64,000 nt of DNA from Tragulus kanchil. Its lineage: Eukaryota; Chordata; Mammalia; Artiodactyla; Tragulidae. Positions 33,521 to 46,989 of the stretch are shown piece by piece. Below the pieces are notes generated by a model. The model was not told where the DNA came from. It worked only from the letters and a program-made list of their open reading frames with translations, and ran no database searches. Each line of letters begins with the position of its first letter. Position 1 is the stretch's first letter. The stretch lies in NCBI GenBank assembly GCA_022376925.1, contig JAIOJX010000026.1:250353330-250417329 (forward strand), in the 5' to 3' direction. Position numbers and translations under genes: made by a program.

Positions 33521-35542
33521 AAAAAGCTTTGAGAAGACAGAATCTCTAGGTCATGTGAGCAGCAAACCATTGTTTGTATTCAATGTAAAGTTTTTTCCTG
33601 TCTGCCACCCTTTTCCCCTTTTTCTATAGTAGCACTTCTCTTGTACCTTGGGGCAGTGCTTTTAGCCCATTCTGGGTGATTCTGGTGGGTCTGTGAGTCA
33701 TGTGACCTCACGTATTTCACTGGGCGAATAGACACAAGAGTCAGAAGAGCAGGTCAGAATGTGTGCACCATTTCCCCTGTGCACACACATCACTGTGACT
33801 GGAATCTAAGTTGTTTGTCAGCAAATGATCCATGAATGGCTAGTCAGATTTTTTGTTGTTGTTCAGAACTGCCATAAATGCTGGGAGAAAAGAGGGTTTT
33901 TCCTTGCTGTTGCTGGTTGTTGGGATGATGCAGGTCTGATGATGCTGGTGGCCACCTTTGCTCTCACATGGAGGGGGCTTATGGGCAAACAAAGCTAAGA
34001 CAGAGGGGACTAGAACCTGAAGATGGAGAGAGAGGGGGAAGCCCCAGTGGGCGTCACATCTAGCTTGGCTGCAGCCTGTTTCTCCCTTAGACTGCCCATT
34101 CCCTTGAGTCAATAAGTACTATTTGGATTAACCTTGTTTGAGTTTTTGCTTTTGGCATCCACTTTGTTCAACACTGCATCTCCAATGCTTTGCAATCAAT
34201 ATGTGCTCACAAAATACTCACCAAATGAAATGAACAGAGACAGATCTCACTGTACAAATATTTTTCTGGGTCTCAACATTCACTAAGATACCAGTCTTCC
34301 AGGTAATTTCACCTGGAACCTACTTCGGAATCTGTTTTGGTTTCCAGGCTGTAGCAGATTTGGGGATGAGATTAGTGGTTAATAAATCAATCTCTAGATT
34401 GGGCAGAACTGGATTCAGACTATGGCTTTACAACTCCTACTAAGTTATTTAATAGAAGTGGTCACTCCTGGGTTGGGAACACTCCCTAGAGAAGGAAAGG
34501 GCAGCCCACTCCAGTATTCTCAAGTGGGAAATCCCATGAACAAAGAAGCCTGGCAGGCTACAGTTCACAGGGTCGAAAAGAGTTGGACACAACTTAGCAA
34601 CTAAACAACAAAAAGAAAAAGCTTTGAGAAGACAGAATCTCTAGGTCATGTGAGCAGCAAACCATTGTTTGTATTCAATGTAAAGTTTTTCCTGTCTGCC
34701 CCCCTTTTTCCCCTTTTTTCTATAGTAGCACTTCTCTTGTACCTTGGGGCAGTGCTTTTAGCCCATTCTGGGTGATTCTGGTGGGTCTGTGAGTCATGTG
34801 ACCTCACGTATTTCACTGGGCGAATAGACACAAGAGTCAGAAGAGCAGGTCAGAATGTGTGCACCATTTCCCCTGTGCACACACATCACTGTGACTGGAA
34901 TCTAAGTTGTTTGTCAGCAAATGATCCATGAATGGCTAGTCAGATTTTTTGTTGTTGTTCAGAACTGCCATAAATGCTGGGAGAAAAGAGGGTTTTTCCT
35001 TGCTGTTGCTGGTTGTTGGGATGATGCAGGTCTGATGATGCTGGTGGCCACCTTTGCTCTCACATGGAGGGGGCTTATGGGCAAACAAAGCTAAGACAGA
35101 GGGGACTAGAACCTGAAGATGGAGAGGGAGGGAGAAGCCCCAGTGGGCGTCACATCTAGCTTGGCTGCAGCCTGTTTCTCCCTTAGACTGCCCATTCCCT
35201 TGAGTCAATAAGTACTATTTGGATTAACCTTGTTTGAGTTTTTGCTTTTGGCATCCACTTTGTTCAACACTGCATCTCCAATGCTTTGCAATCAATATGT
35301 GCTCACAAAATACTCACCAAATGAAATGAACAGAGACAGATCTCACTGTACAAATATTTTTCTGGGTCTCAACATTCACTAAGATACCAGTCTTCCAGGT
35401 AATTTCACCTGGAACCTACTTCGGAATCTGTTTTGGTTTCCAGGCTGTAGCAGATTTGGGGATGAGATTAGTGGTTAATAAATCAAACTCTAGATTGGGC
35501 AGAACTGGATTCAGACTATGGCTTTACAACTCCCTACTAAGT
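33366..35542. repeat. Direct duplication 10 (lag 1,096)
   Basis: 33366-34438 recurs at 34462-35535. The first copy ends in a garbled tail (34433-34461: 'tactaagttatttaatagaa' where the second has 'tactaagtttaaagtctctg'). Other differences are run lengths near 34690-34720. The minus-strand 90-codon frames at 33840 and 34936 are one sequence. Confidence 0.95.
33521..34390. other. Unrecognised sequence
   Basis: No gene or family recognised; contains the 90-codon minus-strand frame without known motif. Repeated at 34616-35480. Confidence 0.4.
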
Positions 35543-35595
35543 TTAAAGTCTCTGAAACATGGTATTCTTTCCCATCTATAAAATGAAGGTAACTT
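35488..35595 (+). mobile_element. MIR fragment
   Basis: 'ctggattcagactatggctt' followed by 'cccatctataaaatgaaggt' resembles MIR with an internal deletion. Also at 36577-36685, and partly at 34398-34440. Confidence 0.5.
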
Positions 35596-35984
35596 TATGA
35601 AGCAGTCATCACTTTGGTCTGCTCCATTCCTCCTCTTCACTCTTTCTTCATAGCTGAACCTACTTTTCTGGCCCAAAGTGGGCTTTGTCCCAGATAGGGG
35701 CTAATGATAGCACCTCTGTCCCAGCAAGGTCAGATTAACTTTGCTTGGAATTTAAATTGCAAGTGAAAACCCACAGCAGTGGCAGGCAGTTTAGGTGGTC
35801 GTCGGATGACCGCATCACAGACTTGAGGAGAGCACGAAGAGCTGAGGCTGAGTTCTCACAGCTGCCATCACTTCTCTCTCTCCTAACCCTTCTTGGGCAG
35901 CTCTTCTGGCCTTTGAGCCAGTCCAGAGGCCTTCCAGTAAATTCTTTTTCTTAATTTAAGTAGGATACAAACCAAGAGTCTTGG

Positions 35985-36095
35985 GAATATCAACCTACCT
36001 CACAAGTCAGCTTTGAGAATTAAATAAGATACATTTGGGGTAATTTGCTCAGTACTAGGGATACAATAAATGCTCAATAAATGTTAGCTATAATA
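35985..36095 (+). mobile_element. MIR 3' half
   Basis: 'gagaattaaataagatacat' and 'gctcaataaatgttagctat' are the MIR 3' end. Copy at 37074-37184. Confidence 0.7.
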
Positions 36096-37570
36096 CATTT
36101 TTTACTTCAACTTGACATTGTTTACTTCGAATTGACTTATTCATGAATCCTACATGGTAAATAAATTAATCTCTCCTAATTATCCAGAAGTCAGCTACAT
36201 GGAGTTGCCTGTGTGAGAAACAATTTGACTGTAAACTGGAACCTATACACCAGTGTCTACTCTTCTGCCTTTAATGAGGGTGGGAATCAGGTGGAGAGAT
36301 TCTGATTCAGAGCTCACATTTGAAACCACTTTTTGAATGTTTTTAGCTAGCTGTTCAACACTGCATCTCCAATGCTTTGCAATCAATATGTGCTCACAAA
36401 ATACTCACCAAATGAAATGAACAGAGACAGATCTCACTGTACAAATATTTTTCTGGGTCTCAACATTCACTAAGATACCAGTCTTCCAGGTAATTTCACC
36501 TGGAACCTACTTGAATCTGTTTTGGTTTCCAGGCTGTAGCAGATTTGGGGATGAGATTAGTGGTTAATAAATCAATCTCTAGATTGGGCAGAACTGGATT
36601 CAGACTATGGCTTTACAACTCCCTACTAAGTTTAAAGTCTCTGAAACATGGTATTCTTTCCCATCTATAAAATGAAGGTAACTTTATGAAGCAGTCATCA
36701 CTTTGGTCTGCTCCATTCCTCCTCTTCACTCTTTCTTCATAGCTGAACCTACTTTTCTGGCCCAAAGTGGGCTTTGTCCCAGATAGGGGCTAATGATAGC
36801 ACCTCTGTCCCAGCAAGGTCAGATTAACTTTGCTTGGAATTTAAATTGCAAGTGAAAACCCACAGCAGTGGCAGGCAGTTTAGGTGGTCGTCGGATGACC
36901 GCATCACAGACTTGAGGAGAGCACGAAGAGCTGAGGCTGAGTTCTCACAGCTGCCATCACTTCTCTCTCTCCTAACCCTTCTTGGGCAGCTCTTCTGGCC
37001 TTTGAGCCAGTCCAGAGGCCTTCCAGTAAATTCTTTTTCTTAATTTAAGTAGGATACAAACCAAGAGTCTTGGGAATATCAACCTACCTCACAAGTCAGC
37101 TTTGAGAATTAAATAAGATACATTTGGGGTAATTTGCTCAGTACTAGGGATACAATAAATGCTCAATAAATGTTAGCTATAATACATTTTTTACTTCAAC
37201 TTGACATTGTTTACTTCGAATTGACTTATTCATGAATCCTACATGGTAAATAAATTAATCTCTCCTAATTATCCAGAAGTCAGCTACATGGAGTTGCCTG
37301 TGTGAGAAACAATTTGACTGTAAACTGGAACCTATACACCAGTGTCTACTCTTCTGCCTTTAATGAGGGTGGGAATCAGGTGGAGAGATTCTGATTCAGA
37401 GCTCACATTTGAAACCACTGGTTATTTTCTGTATCCATGATGTCCTAATCCCTTCTGATGGACTGATACACAAAACTCACACTGCTTCTCAATTTGGGGT
37501 TCTAGAAGCAGACTGCTCTTCAAAAAGCCAGAGCCTCCAACATTGATTTCATATTCATTATATATCTTAA

Positions 37571-38045
37571 TGTCTGTAGTAGGCTGAAGAATGACCCCCA
37601 CAGATGTCAGGTCCTAATCTTTGGACCCTGTGAATATTAACTTGTAAGGAAACAGGGGTTTTGAAGATATGCTTAAGTGAAGGAGCTTGAGATAAGATTA
37701 TCTTGGGTAAGCCCTAATTATTATCACCTGGGTGGGCCCCAGATGCCACATATGTCTCAGAGAGAGATCAGACACACACACAGAGGAGAAGGCAATGCAA
37801 AGACAGGAGGATCAGCATGATGCAGCTTCAAGCCAAGAAATACTGACAGTCACCTGGAACCACAAGAGTCAAGGAAAGGCTGTCCCCAGAACCTCCAGAA
37901 GCAGTGTGGCCCTGTCAATGCCTTGATTTCTGCTGAGTGAACCTGACTTTTCATGTCTGGCCTGCAGCACTGTGAAAGGATAAATTTCTGTTTGACGCCA
38001 CCAACTTTGTGGTAATTTGTTACAGCAGCTGTAGGAAACTAATAC
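37571..38045 (+). mobile_element. MLT1-type MaLR solo LTR
   Basis: MLT1 order: 'ggctgaagaatgacccccac', 'ggaccctgtgaatattaact', 'taagccctaattattatcac', 'cactgtgaaaggataaattt', 'gtaatttgttacagcagctg', ending 'ggaaactaatac'. About 475 bases, close to full LTR length. Single copy, between duplications 11 and 12. Confidence 0.82.
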
Positions 38046-38178
38046 GCCACCCCACAGACATTTGTCAAATGTATTGAAAATCTGTCTAACCAAAAGCTGT
38101 AAGAAACAAACTTCATTCAATTTATATAGATTTGGGGGGCCCTTTTGCATCCTGCCAATTTGCAAAAAGCTGAGAAGA

Positions 38179-40335
38179 GTTGTTAATGCACAGACTCAAC
38201 TGTTCCTGTGGTACTGCTCACAGACACCCCTACCTCCCACCCTCAGTCACTGCATCATGCTTCTGTAACAGGCACCCAGGTTAATCTGCTTCTCAGACAG
38301 TTTTTAGACCCTTGGATCTGAACTGCTGTCTGAAAGCCATTAGGTCCCTTCTGAGATGGGAATGAAAGACTGTGGTGCTCACAGATAACCTCATTTCAAC
38401 CTTCTCCAGGGGCAGGAGACTGGTCCACAGCACAGTGGCCTTTACCCATCCCTTATCTCCCCTTGAGATGGGGTCAGACCTCTTAGGGGAAATCGAGAAC
38501 ACTGCAGAAGTTTTCTTACTTCTTTTAGCTCTCCCCACCAACCCCGAAGGAGGGTTGGCCAGAAAGTTGGCCAACCCAGGACATGAATAGTAAATTCCTC
38601 TATCTATAATTTCCTACTTTAGTCCCTTTCATATATTTAACCACTGTTAAACATTTGCTATTTCCTTTCAGAAGTCTCTTTAAATGCTCATCAACTCCAC
38701 TAGTATGTACATGCCTGTGTGTCCACCCGTACATGTATAGACACAGAGGTTTTTTCAGTTTTGTTTTAAATTGAAAACAATTATGGGAAACATTTAAATG
38801 CTAAATGACAACAACTCTATTATGCTAAGATCAGGGCCATGGTTAGGAAAAAAAGAAACCTACACTGGAGCTGGGGATGTGTGGGTAACTGTTACTTAAA
38901 ATTCTGAAGCCCAGACTCTGAATCCTCCTGGCTTATAGAAGGAACCATTTCTCTCCATTAAGACCTAGCACCCTTTCCTTGTTTGAAAACCACGCAGAAA
39001 CTTCACTCTGCAAACCAACATGTACCTTTCTTGTCTGCCCCTGTTCCCCTTCCTGGCCACTAGGCCTATAACTAAGGTAAATTCCCAAAGTCACACAGCT
39101 GGGGACATGCTGGACCTGATAAGGAAGGAAAGGGACTCTACCCAAAGGACTTGCAAGACCTACATAGAATGTATTTGGAGGAACTGGAACTAGGTTCCAA
39201 GGGTGTTCCATCAAGCAGGACGGAACAATATATTGGACAGAGAAGTTTATTGAGAAAAAAGTTGTTAATGCACAGACTCAACTGTTCCTGTGGTACTGCT
39301 CACAGACACCCCTACCTCCCACCCTCAGTCACTGCATCATGCTTCTGTAACAGGCACCCAGGTTAATCTGCTTCTCAGACAGTTTTTAGACCCTTGGATC
39401 TGAACTGCTGTCTGAAAGCCATTAGGTCCCTTCTGAGATGGGAATGAAAGACTGTGGTGCTCACAGATAACCTCATTTCAACCTTCTCCAGGGGCAGGAG
39501 ACTGGTCCACAGCACAGTGGCCTTTACCCATCCCTTATCTCCCCTTGAGATGGGGTCAGACCTCTTAGGGGAAATCGAGAACACTGCAGAAGTTTTCTTA
39601 CTTCTTTTAGCTCTCCCCACCAACCCCGAAGGAGGGTTGGCCAGAAAGTTGGCCAACCCAGGACATGAATAGTAAATTCCTCTATCTATAATTTCCTACT
39701 TTAGTCCCTTTCATATATTTAACCACTGTTAAACATTTGCTATTTCCTTTCAGAAGTCTCTTTAAATGCTCATCAACTCCACTAGTATGTACATGCCTGT
39801 GTGTCCACCCGTACATGTATAGACACAGAGGTTTTTTCAGTTTTGTTTTAAATTGAAAACAATTATGGGAAACATTTAAATGCTAAATGACAACAACTCT
39901 ATTATGCTAAGATCAGGGCCATGGTTAGGAAAAAAAGAAACCTACACTGGAGCTGGGGATGTGTGGGTAACTGTTACTTAAAATTCTGAAGCCCAGACTC
40001 TGAATCCTCCTGGCTTATAGAAGGAACCATTTCTCTCCATTAAGACCTAGCACCCTTTCCTTGTTTGAAAACCACGCAGAAACTTCACTCTGCAAACCAA
40101 CATGTACCTTTCTTGTCTGCCCCTGTTCCCCTTCCTGGCCACTAGGCCTATAACTAAGGTAAATTCCAATGTCACACAGCTGGGGACATGCTGGACCTGA
40201 TAAGGAAGGAAAGGGACTCTACCCAAAGGACTTGCAAGACCTACATAGAATGTATTTGGAGGAACTGGAACTAGGTTCCAAGGGTGTTCCATCAAGCAGG
40301 ACGGAACAATATATTGGACAGAGAAGTTTATTGAT
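38179..40335. repeat. Direct duplication 12 (lag 1,082)
   Basis: 38179-39254 recurs at 39261-40335 with an A-rich six-base joint. Two small differences near 39087/40168 ('cccaaagtcac' versus 'ccaatgtcac'). The content is unrecognised apart from a possible MIR piece near 39080; the paired 93- and 72-codon frames are copies. Confidence 0.95.
38290..39130. other. Unrecognised sequence
   Basis: No family or gene recognised. Paired overlapping frames at 38293-38574 (-) and 38372-38590 (+) have no known motif. Confidence 0.4.
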
Positions 40336-40751
40336 TTGTGGACAATCTCTCAAAATATAAAATTTGATATCCTCTCAAGGATCCGAGGACATGGTGTGAA
40401 CTCACCACTAAAATGGATCTTAGGAGCATGAAAGAAATGATGGCTCATGTTAAGCAAAGTTGAAATGCCAGAATTTCTGTGGTAGACAGTGGAGAAAGGG
40501 GTTGAAAGGTTCAGGGAAATGGGCATACTGAAGTGGATATCTCTGGAAGGTTGGAAGAGATATGTAACATGGGAAGGACTATCACACTCATCACTGCTAA
40601 GGCCACAGGTAACATACTGGTGAGAGGAGTATCAGCATTACTCAGAAGGTTATAACACAGGGTTAATGATGGGAGAGGCCATTACAGAAGTAGGAGCAAT
40701 AATAGTAATGGAGAAGTTAGGACTCCAGAACAATAGAGAATAGGTAATGAC

Positions 40752-40965
40752 ATTTCTCAGGTGACACTAGTAGTAAAAAACCTGCCTGCCAATGCCAGAG
40801 ACATAAGAAACATGGGTCCGATCCCCGGGTTGGAAAGATGCCCTGGAGGAGGGTATGGCAACGCACTCCAGTATTCTTGCCTGGAGAATCCCATGGACAG
40901 AAAAGCCTGGCGAGCTGTGGCCAATGCTGCTGCAAAGAGTCAGACATGACTAAAGTGACTTTGCA
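40752..40965 (+). mobile_element. Bov-tA SINE
   Basis: 'tctcaggtgacactagtagt', 'gtccgatccccgggttgg' and 'cactccagtattcttgcctg' in order. Copy at 41837-42050. Confidence 0.92.
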
Positions 40966-41836
40966 TGCACACAGTGGTACTTAATTGCCAGAAAGAACAT
41001 GGATGTCATTTTCTTGATAAATGCCAGAGTCAACAGGGTAGCCAATGGGGGCTAACTCATACAGAGTAATGGAGATGGTTAAGCAAACACAGTATTCCTA
41101 GGAGCAAAATGGACGGGCATCCAACAAGGGGACAACTGAGCATGTACGGTTAAAAGAAATCAAAGAAGGATGGCTGCTAGATGGAGGACAACTTAACGTT
41201 ATGGCTGCTTGCTCAGCTCCTGGACCTGAGTTATATTTTTTAGATACAAAATCCATTAGCTGATTTATTCACTTATAGTTAGGTATTCCAATCATTTTGG
41301 AGACTACCCAAAGGACTTGCAAGACCTACATAGAATGTATTTGGAGGAACTGGAACTAGGTTCCAAGGGTGTTCCATCAAGCAGGACGGAACAATATATT
41401 GGACAGAGAAGTTTATTGATTTGTGGACAATCTCTCAAAATATAAAATTTGATATCCTCTCAAGGATCCGAGGACATGGTGTGAACTCACCACTAAAATG
41501 GATCTTAGGAGCATGAAAGAAATGATGGCTCATGTTAAGCAAAGTTGAAATGCCAGAATTTCTGTGGTAGACAGTGGAGAAAGGGGTTGAAAGGTTCAGG
41601 GAAATGGGCATACTGAAGTGGATATCTCTGGAAGGTTGGAAGAGATATGTAACATGGGAAGGACTATCACACTCATCACTGCTAAGGCCACAGGTAACAT
41701 ACTGGTGAGAGGAGTATCAGCATTACTCAGAAGGTTATAACACAGGGTTAATGATGGGAGAGGCCATTACAGAAGTAGGAGCAATAATAGTAATGGAGAA
41801 GTTAGGACTCCAGAACAATAGAGAATAGGTAATGAC

Positions 41837-42050
41837 ATTTCTCAGGTGACACTAGTAGTAAAAAACCTGCCTGCCAATGCCAGAGACATAAGAAACATGG
41901 GTCCGATCCCCGGGTTGGAAAGATGCCCTGGAGGAGGGTATGGCAACGCACTCCAGTATTCTTGCCTGGAGAATCCCATGGACAGAAAAGCCTGGCGAGC
42001 TGTGGCCAATGCTGCTGCAAAGAGTCAGACATGACTAAAGTGACTTTGCA
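41837..42050 (+). mobile_element. Bov-tA SINE, second copy
   Basis: Duplicate of 40752-40965. Confidence 0.92.
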
Positions 42051-42053
42051 TGC

Positions 42054-44224
42054 ACACAGTGGTACTTAATTGCCAGAAAGAACATGGATGTCATTTTCTT
42101 GATAAATGCCAGAGTCAACAGGGTAGCCAATGGGGGCTAACTCATACAGAGTAATGGAGATGGTTAAGCAAACACAGTATTCCTAGGAGCAAAATGGACG
42201 GGCATCCAACAAGGGGACAACTGAGCATGTACGGTTAAAAGAAATCAAAGAAGGATGGCTGCTAGATGGAGGACAACTTAACGTTATGGCTGCTTGCTCA
42301 GCTCCTGGACCTGAGTTATATTTTTTAGATACAAAATCCATTAGCTGATTTATTCACTTATAGTTAGGTATTCCAATCATTTTGGAGACTATGGGAAACA
42401 AAGGACTAAACTGACTTGATATTCAGAGACCTCAAGTATCATCATAGTCTCCCTGTTAGAATGAAAGTAGATGGAGTGTTAACCAAGGTTCTGCTTACAA
42501 GCAAATCTATGAGATCTGTTGATCCTCCCAGCAATCATTATCATGATCCCCAAATGTATATTTTGGATTGACTATGCAGAAGCTGACAGAGCTCCAACTT
42601 TGGGTTTCGGAATTTGGGTTTAAGAACTCTCATGGTGGGTAAGACCAAGAGAAGCCTCTGAAAATACTCCATCATTCCCCCAATCCCATCGAAGGACCCA
42701 AACCAATATGACAACTCAGGGACAGGGAGACAGCAAAAATTAGTCTCATCTTTAAAGACATAAAAAAAGGAAGGATGGTGGGTTGTGTCGTATCTCCATT
42801 TAATTTGCTAATCTGGCTCCCAGAAAAACCAGATGGATCTTAGAAAATGATAGTTTACAGTAAATTTAAGCAAATCATCCCCCTAATTGCAGCCACAGTA
42901 CTAAATATGATTAATATCTTTGCTAAAGCAGATAAACATGGTTTCAGGTACAGAATACATGAACACTGGCTTGGCAAATGCATTCTTTCACATTATGATC
43001 AAAAAAGTGCATAAGGAATAGTTTACATTTATATAAAATGGATAATAATACATATTTCCAGTTTATTTCCAAAGCTATGTTAATTCTCTGCTTTCTTTAA
43101 GAATATAAACCAAAGAGACTGGAACCAGTTTATTTCCAAAGCTATGTTAATTACACAGTGGTACTTAATTGCCAGAAAGAACATGGATGTCATTTTCTTG
43201 ATAAATGCCAGAGTCAACAGGGTAGCCAATGGGGGCTAACTCATACAGAGTAATGGAGATGGTTAAGCAAACACAGTATTCCTAGGAGCAAAATGGACGG
43301 GCATCCAACAAGGGGACAACTGAGCATGTACGGTTAAAAGAAATCAAAGAAGGATGGCTGCTAGATGGAGGACAACTTAACGTTATGGCTGCTTGCTCAG
43401 CTCCTGGACCTGAGTTATATTTTTTAGATACAAAATCCATTAGCTGATTTATTCACTTATAGTTAGGTATTCCAATCATTTTGGAGACTATGGGAAACAA
43501 AGGACTAAACTGACTTGATATTCAGAGACCTCAAGTATCATCATAGTCTCCCTGTTAGAATGAAAGTAGATGGAGTGTTAACCAAGGTTCTGCTTACAAG
43601 CAAATCTATGAGATCTGTTGATCCTCCCAGCAATCATTATCATGATCCCCAAATGTATATTTTGGATTGACTATGCAGAAGCTGACAGAGCTCCAACTTT
43701 GGGTTTCGGAATTTGGGTTTAAGAACTCTCATGGTGGGTAAGACCAAGAGAAGCCTCTGAAAATACTCCATCATTCCCCCAATCCCATCGAAGGACCCAA
43801 ACCAATATGACAACTCAGGGACAGGGAGACAGCAAAAATTAGTCTCATCTTTAAAGACATAAAAAGGAAGGATGGTGGGTTGTGTCGTATCTCCATTTAA
43901 TTTGCTAATCTGGCTCCCAGAAAAACCAGATGGATCTTAGAAAATGATAGTTTACAGTAAATTTAAGCAAATCATCCCCCTAATTGCAGCCACAGTACTA
44001 AATATGATTAATATCTTTGCTAAAGCAGATAAACATGGTTTCAGGTACAGAATACATGAACACTGGCTTGGCAAATGCATTCTTTCACATTATGATCAAA
44101 AAAGTGCATAAGGAATAGTTTACATTTATATAAAATGGATAATAATACATATTTCCAGTTTATTTCCAAAGCTATGTTAATTCTCTGCTTTCTTTAAGAA
44201 TATAAACCAAAGAGACTGGAACCA
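42054..44224. repeat. Direct duplication 14 (lag about 1,099)
   Basis: 42054-43125 recurs at 43153-44224. The 27-base joint (43126-43152) mostly repeats nearby sequence at 43059-43083, a stutter rather than new DNA. One run-length difference ('aaaaaaagg' versus 'aaaaagg' near 42765/43863). The segment carries the front of the ERV-L pol region, so the RT piece appears twice. Confidence 0.95.
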
Positions 44225-45899
44225 TCTGAACATCCTATAGAACTTCACACTGATCCATTGTATCAATGGTATGCTAAGTGGGGTTAAGAAATAGGACATG
44301 GCCAGCACACTAGAGCACTTAGTAAGACATACATGCTCCATGTGAGATAAACCTTATAAAAAATCTTATCCCTGATATATGAGTAAAATTTTGTAGGCTT
44401 GTAGTCAGGGGTGTGCCAGGGCATAACTTCCAGATTAAAAGGCAAATCTTTCTATCTTGCACCTCCCATACAAATAAGGAATTCCTGTGCCTGACAGGTT
44501 GAACTCAGTTCCAGGGACAGCATTTTCCACACTAGAGAATAATTCTCCAGCCCACATACCAGGTGACCAGAAATGCTGCCAGCTTTGAGCAGGTCCCAGT
44601 CAAAAAAGAATTTGCAGCCAGCCCAAGCAGTAGTGCAAACCACCCTTCTTTGGCCACAGAATCCTGCTGGTCCTATAATATTAGAGATACTGCTGGCAGG
44701 AAAAGATGCACCACGGTGGCAGGGTGTATGGCAAGGCCCAGTGGGAAAGTAACAGTGCAGACTCCTGTGACTCTGGTGCAAGGAGAATTACATACTTTAA
44801 AAAATTCCAACTCTGTATGTTATTGGGTGCTGATACAGATGGAATGCCTGATCATGAGATACATCAAATGGCTACACCTCCAGAACTGGCCATTAAGAGC
44901 TGGGTTGACACAGAGCCCTCAAGTCATAGCCAGGTTCACGTAAGAGTTCATAAGTCAAACCCTAGAGCCCTGTAGCAGTGGGTTGGAAGATGAGCCCCAA
45001 GTGTGAGAAGGACTAGAGAGCAAAACCAAGCCACATAACCATGTAGCCTGGACTCCCACAACCTTCACCACATGCACCAGCACTTCTCCCCCACCTCACT
45101 ATGATCACAGAGGGAATCTCTTGTCACCAGCTGATGAGAGAGCAAAAACTCCAAGCTGGATTTACAGATAGAACAGCCTAGTAGGTGGGTGCTTAAAAAT
45201 GGAGCAGCTGCACTGCAGTCTCATTCTGAAGTGGTTTAGAAAGACAGAAGTGAGAGAAAATTTGCCCACTGGACAGAATTTAGGATAATGCACCTGCTTA
45301 CCCACTTTATGGGAAAGAGGTGGCCTGAGGTTACAATATCTCCAGACTCATGAGCAGGCACCCAAGAAAGAGTAAGATAGGAAGAATGGAGGTGGATGAA
45401 CATATGGCAGTGGGAACAGAAGTGTGAAAATCTTTGTATTGTATGTTAAAGCCTACCAGAGTGTCAACTACTGGGGAAGATCTAAATAGCTATGTAGACA
45501 CGATCATTCCACCAGTCCCTGTCATCAGCTACTTCAGGGCTGACTCAGAGGGTACATGAATATAGTGGCCATGGTGGGAGAGATGAACACTGTACATGGG
45601 TCCAATACCATAGGTTCCAAATTAGCAAGGCTGGTTTAATTTCAACTGTCATCAAATGTGCAACGTGCTAACAGCAGACAACAATGCTGAGTCCCTGATA
45701 TAACACTATTTCTCAAGAAGGCCACTGGTGTCAGGTTCACTGCACTGAGTCTCTTCTATACTGGAAAGGCCAGAGACATGCTCTAGCATGAATAAACACA
45801 TATTCCAGGATTGGGCTTTCTTTTCCTGCCTACCAATCTTCAGTCACCATAACTATCCACGAGCTTTTAGAATATTTTTTTTCTGAGGAAGATTCCTAT

Positions 45900-46130
45900 A
45901 TAACATCGGGTCAGAGAAGGGAACCCACTTTACTGCAAAGGAGGTATGGGAGTATACCTATGATTACTGGATCCACTGGGCCTATCACATACCATAACCA
46001 CTCAGAAGCTACCTGCCTGACTGAGCACTGAAACACCTTACTGAAGACACAATTAAAATGCTGGCTTAGAAATGGCACTTCACAAGAAAAGGCATCCATC
46101 TCCCAGAAGACAGAATCAAAAATATTTCCA
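45900..46130 (+). pseudogene. ERV-L integrase core remnant
   Basis: The conserved His-Phe-Thr segment of the retroviral integrase core is readable at about 45920-45945, and the frame is closed by a stop some 20 codons later. The sequence just upstream, where the catalytic Asp belongs, is altered. Non-functional. Confidence 0.6.
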
Positions 46131-46249
46131 AGTAATTAGAAATTCCTATATATACATCTAGGTATCAAGGGATGGAAACAGGCATTATTCAAGTTATCTC
46201 TCCCAATGTCCCACTGAGGACTTTGTCCTTTCTGTACCCACAATTCTAG

Positions 46250-46480
46250 ACTCTTGGAGTTAGAGTTCCTGCTTTCCAAAGGGAGTACACTTTTGCAGGG
46301 GGACCCAACAAGTGTCTCATTGAAATATAGACTATAACCACCATTTAGGCACTTCAGGGTCCCTTGTGTCCAGGGACTGGCAGACAAGGAGAGGAGTTAC
46401 CATCTTGACAGGGACTCTGTCAAGATCTTGGATCCTGATTATCAGAAGGCAGTAGAGCTGCTCTTACACAATGGGGGCAG
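46250..46480 (+). pseudogene. ERV-L dUTPase remnant
   Basis: Downstream of integrase, 46430-46480 carries a dUTPase-like Asp-x-Asp-Tyr motif followed by a Leu-rich and His-Asn-Gly-Gly stretch. A dUTPase behind integrase is a known hallmark of ERV-L elements. The frame is broken. Confidence 0.55.
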
Positions 46481-46989
46481 CATCAAGGATGCATGATATC
46501 CAGATAGCAGAGTGCTGAAAAAGCACCTGAGAGCTTTTTTCTATCCCTTTGCTCAACTGTAATGAGAAAGAAACATGTAAGCAACCCTGGCCTCAAGAAA
46601 GCATGATGTCCAGAGCCTTATACATCTCAGGTATGAAGGTCTGGTAACTCTATCAGATAAGTCATCCCAACCAACAAATACAGTGCTGAGACAGAAGTAA
46701 TCCAGAATTTCTTTAGAGGAGGGATAGTGTCAGTTATGGTCCTAAGACCAGTTCTAGCGGAAGGGGCTGTAATGTGTCCCACTGACTTGGACAGCTCTCC
46801 ACATCTATTTGTATATACCTGAAGAAATGTATCTGAGTGGCACAAAGGGTGGACTGTGATGGATATGGACATAAGCTACAGTAATCCCTCTTCAAGGAAA
46901 GGCTTGCTGCCCTTTCAACTCCTTCAGAGTTATTTCTAGCTAGAGACAATTGCCTTGCTCAAGACTACATCCTATTCAGGAAAGCTGAC

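Larger units (their letters stand above)
35261..37419. repeat. Direct duplication 11 (lag 1,090)
   Basis: 35261-36330 recurs at 36352-37419 after 21 unmatched bases. Overlaps duplication 10, so about 34165-34440 exists three times. The identical 69-codon frames at 35745 and 36834 are the same sequence. Confidence 0.95.
40219..42391. repeat. Direct duplication 13 (lag 1,085), clean joint
   Basis: 40219-41306 runs straight into 41304-42391, sharing 'cta'. No difference was noticed by eye over more than 1 kb. The first 115 bases also occur at 39132 through duplication 12. Confidence 0.96.
42390..46900 (+). pseudogene. Decayed ERV-L (class III) pol region
   Basis: Collinear ERV-L pol sequence: a reverse-transcriptase start around 42775-43010 ('gatggtgggttgtgtcgtat', 'ctggctcccagaaaaacc', 'acactggcttggcaaatgca'), a later RT/RNase H piece at 44560-44700, integrase-like sequence at 45900-46130 and dUTPase-like sequence at 46250-46480. 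Stops and frameshifts throughout; part of RT and RNase H is missing. Order RT, RNase H, integrase, dUTPase fits ERV-L. 43126-44224 is the assembly duplicate. Confidence 0.75.

Noticed and set aside
44563..44943. 126-codon plus-strand frame as a gene
   Set aside because: It lies in ERV-L pol sequence and is bounded by stops typical of a decayed provirus.
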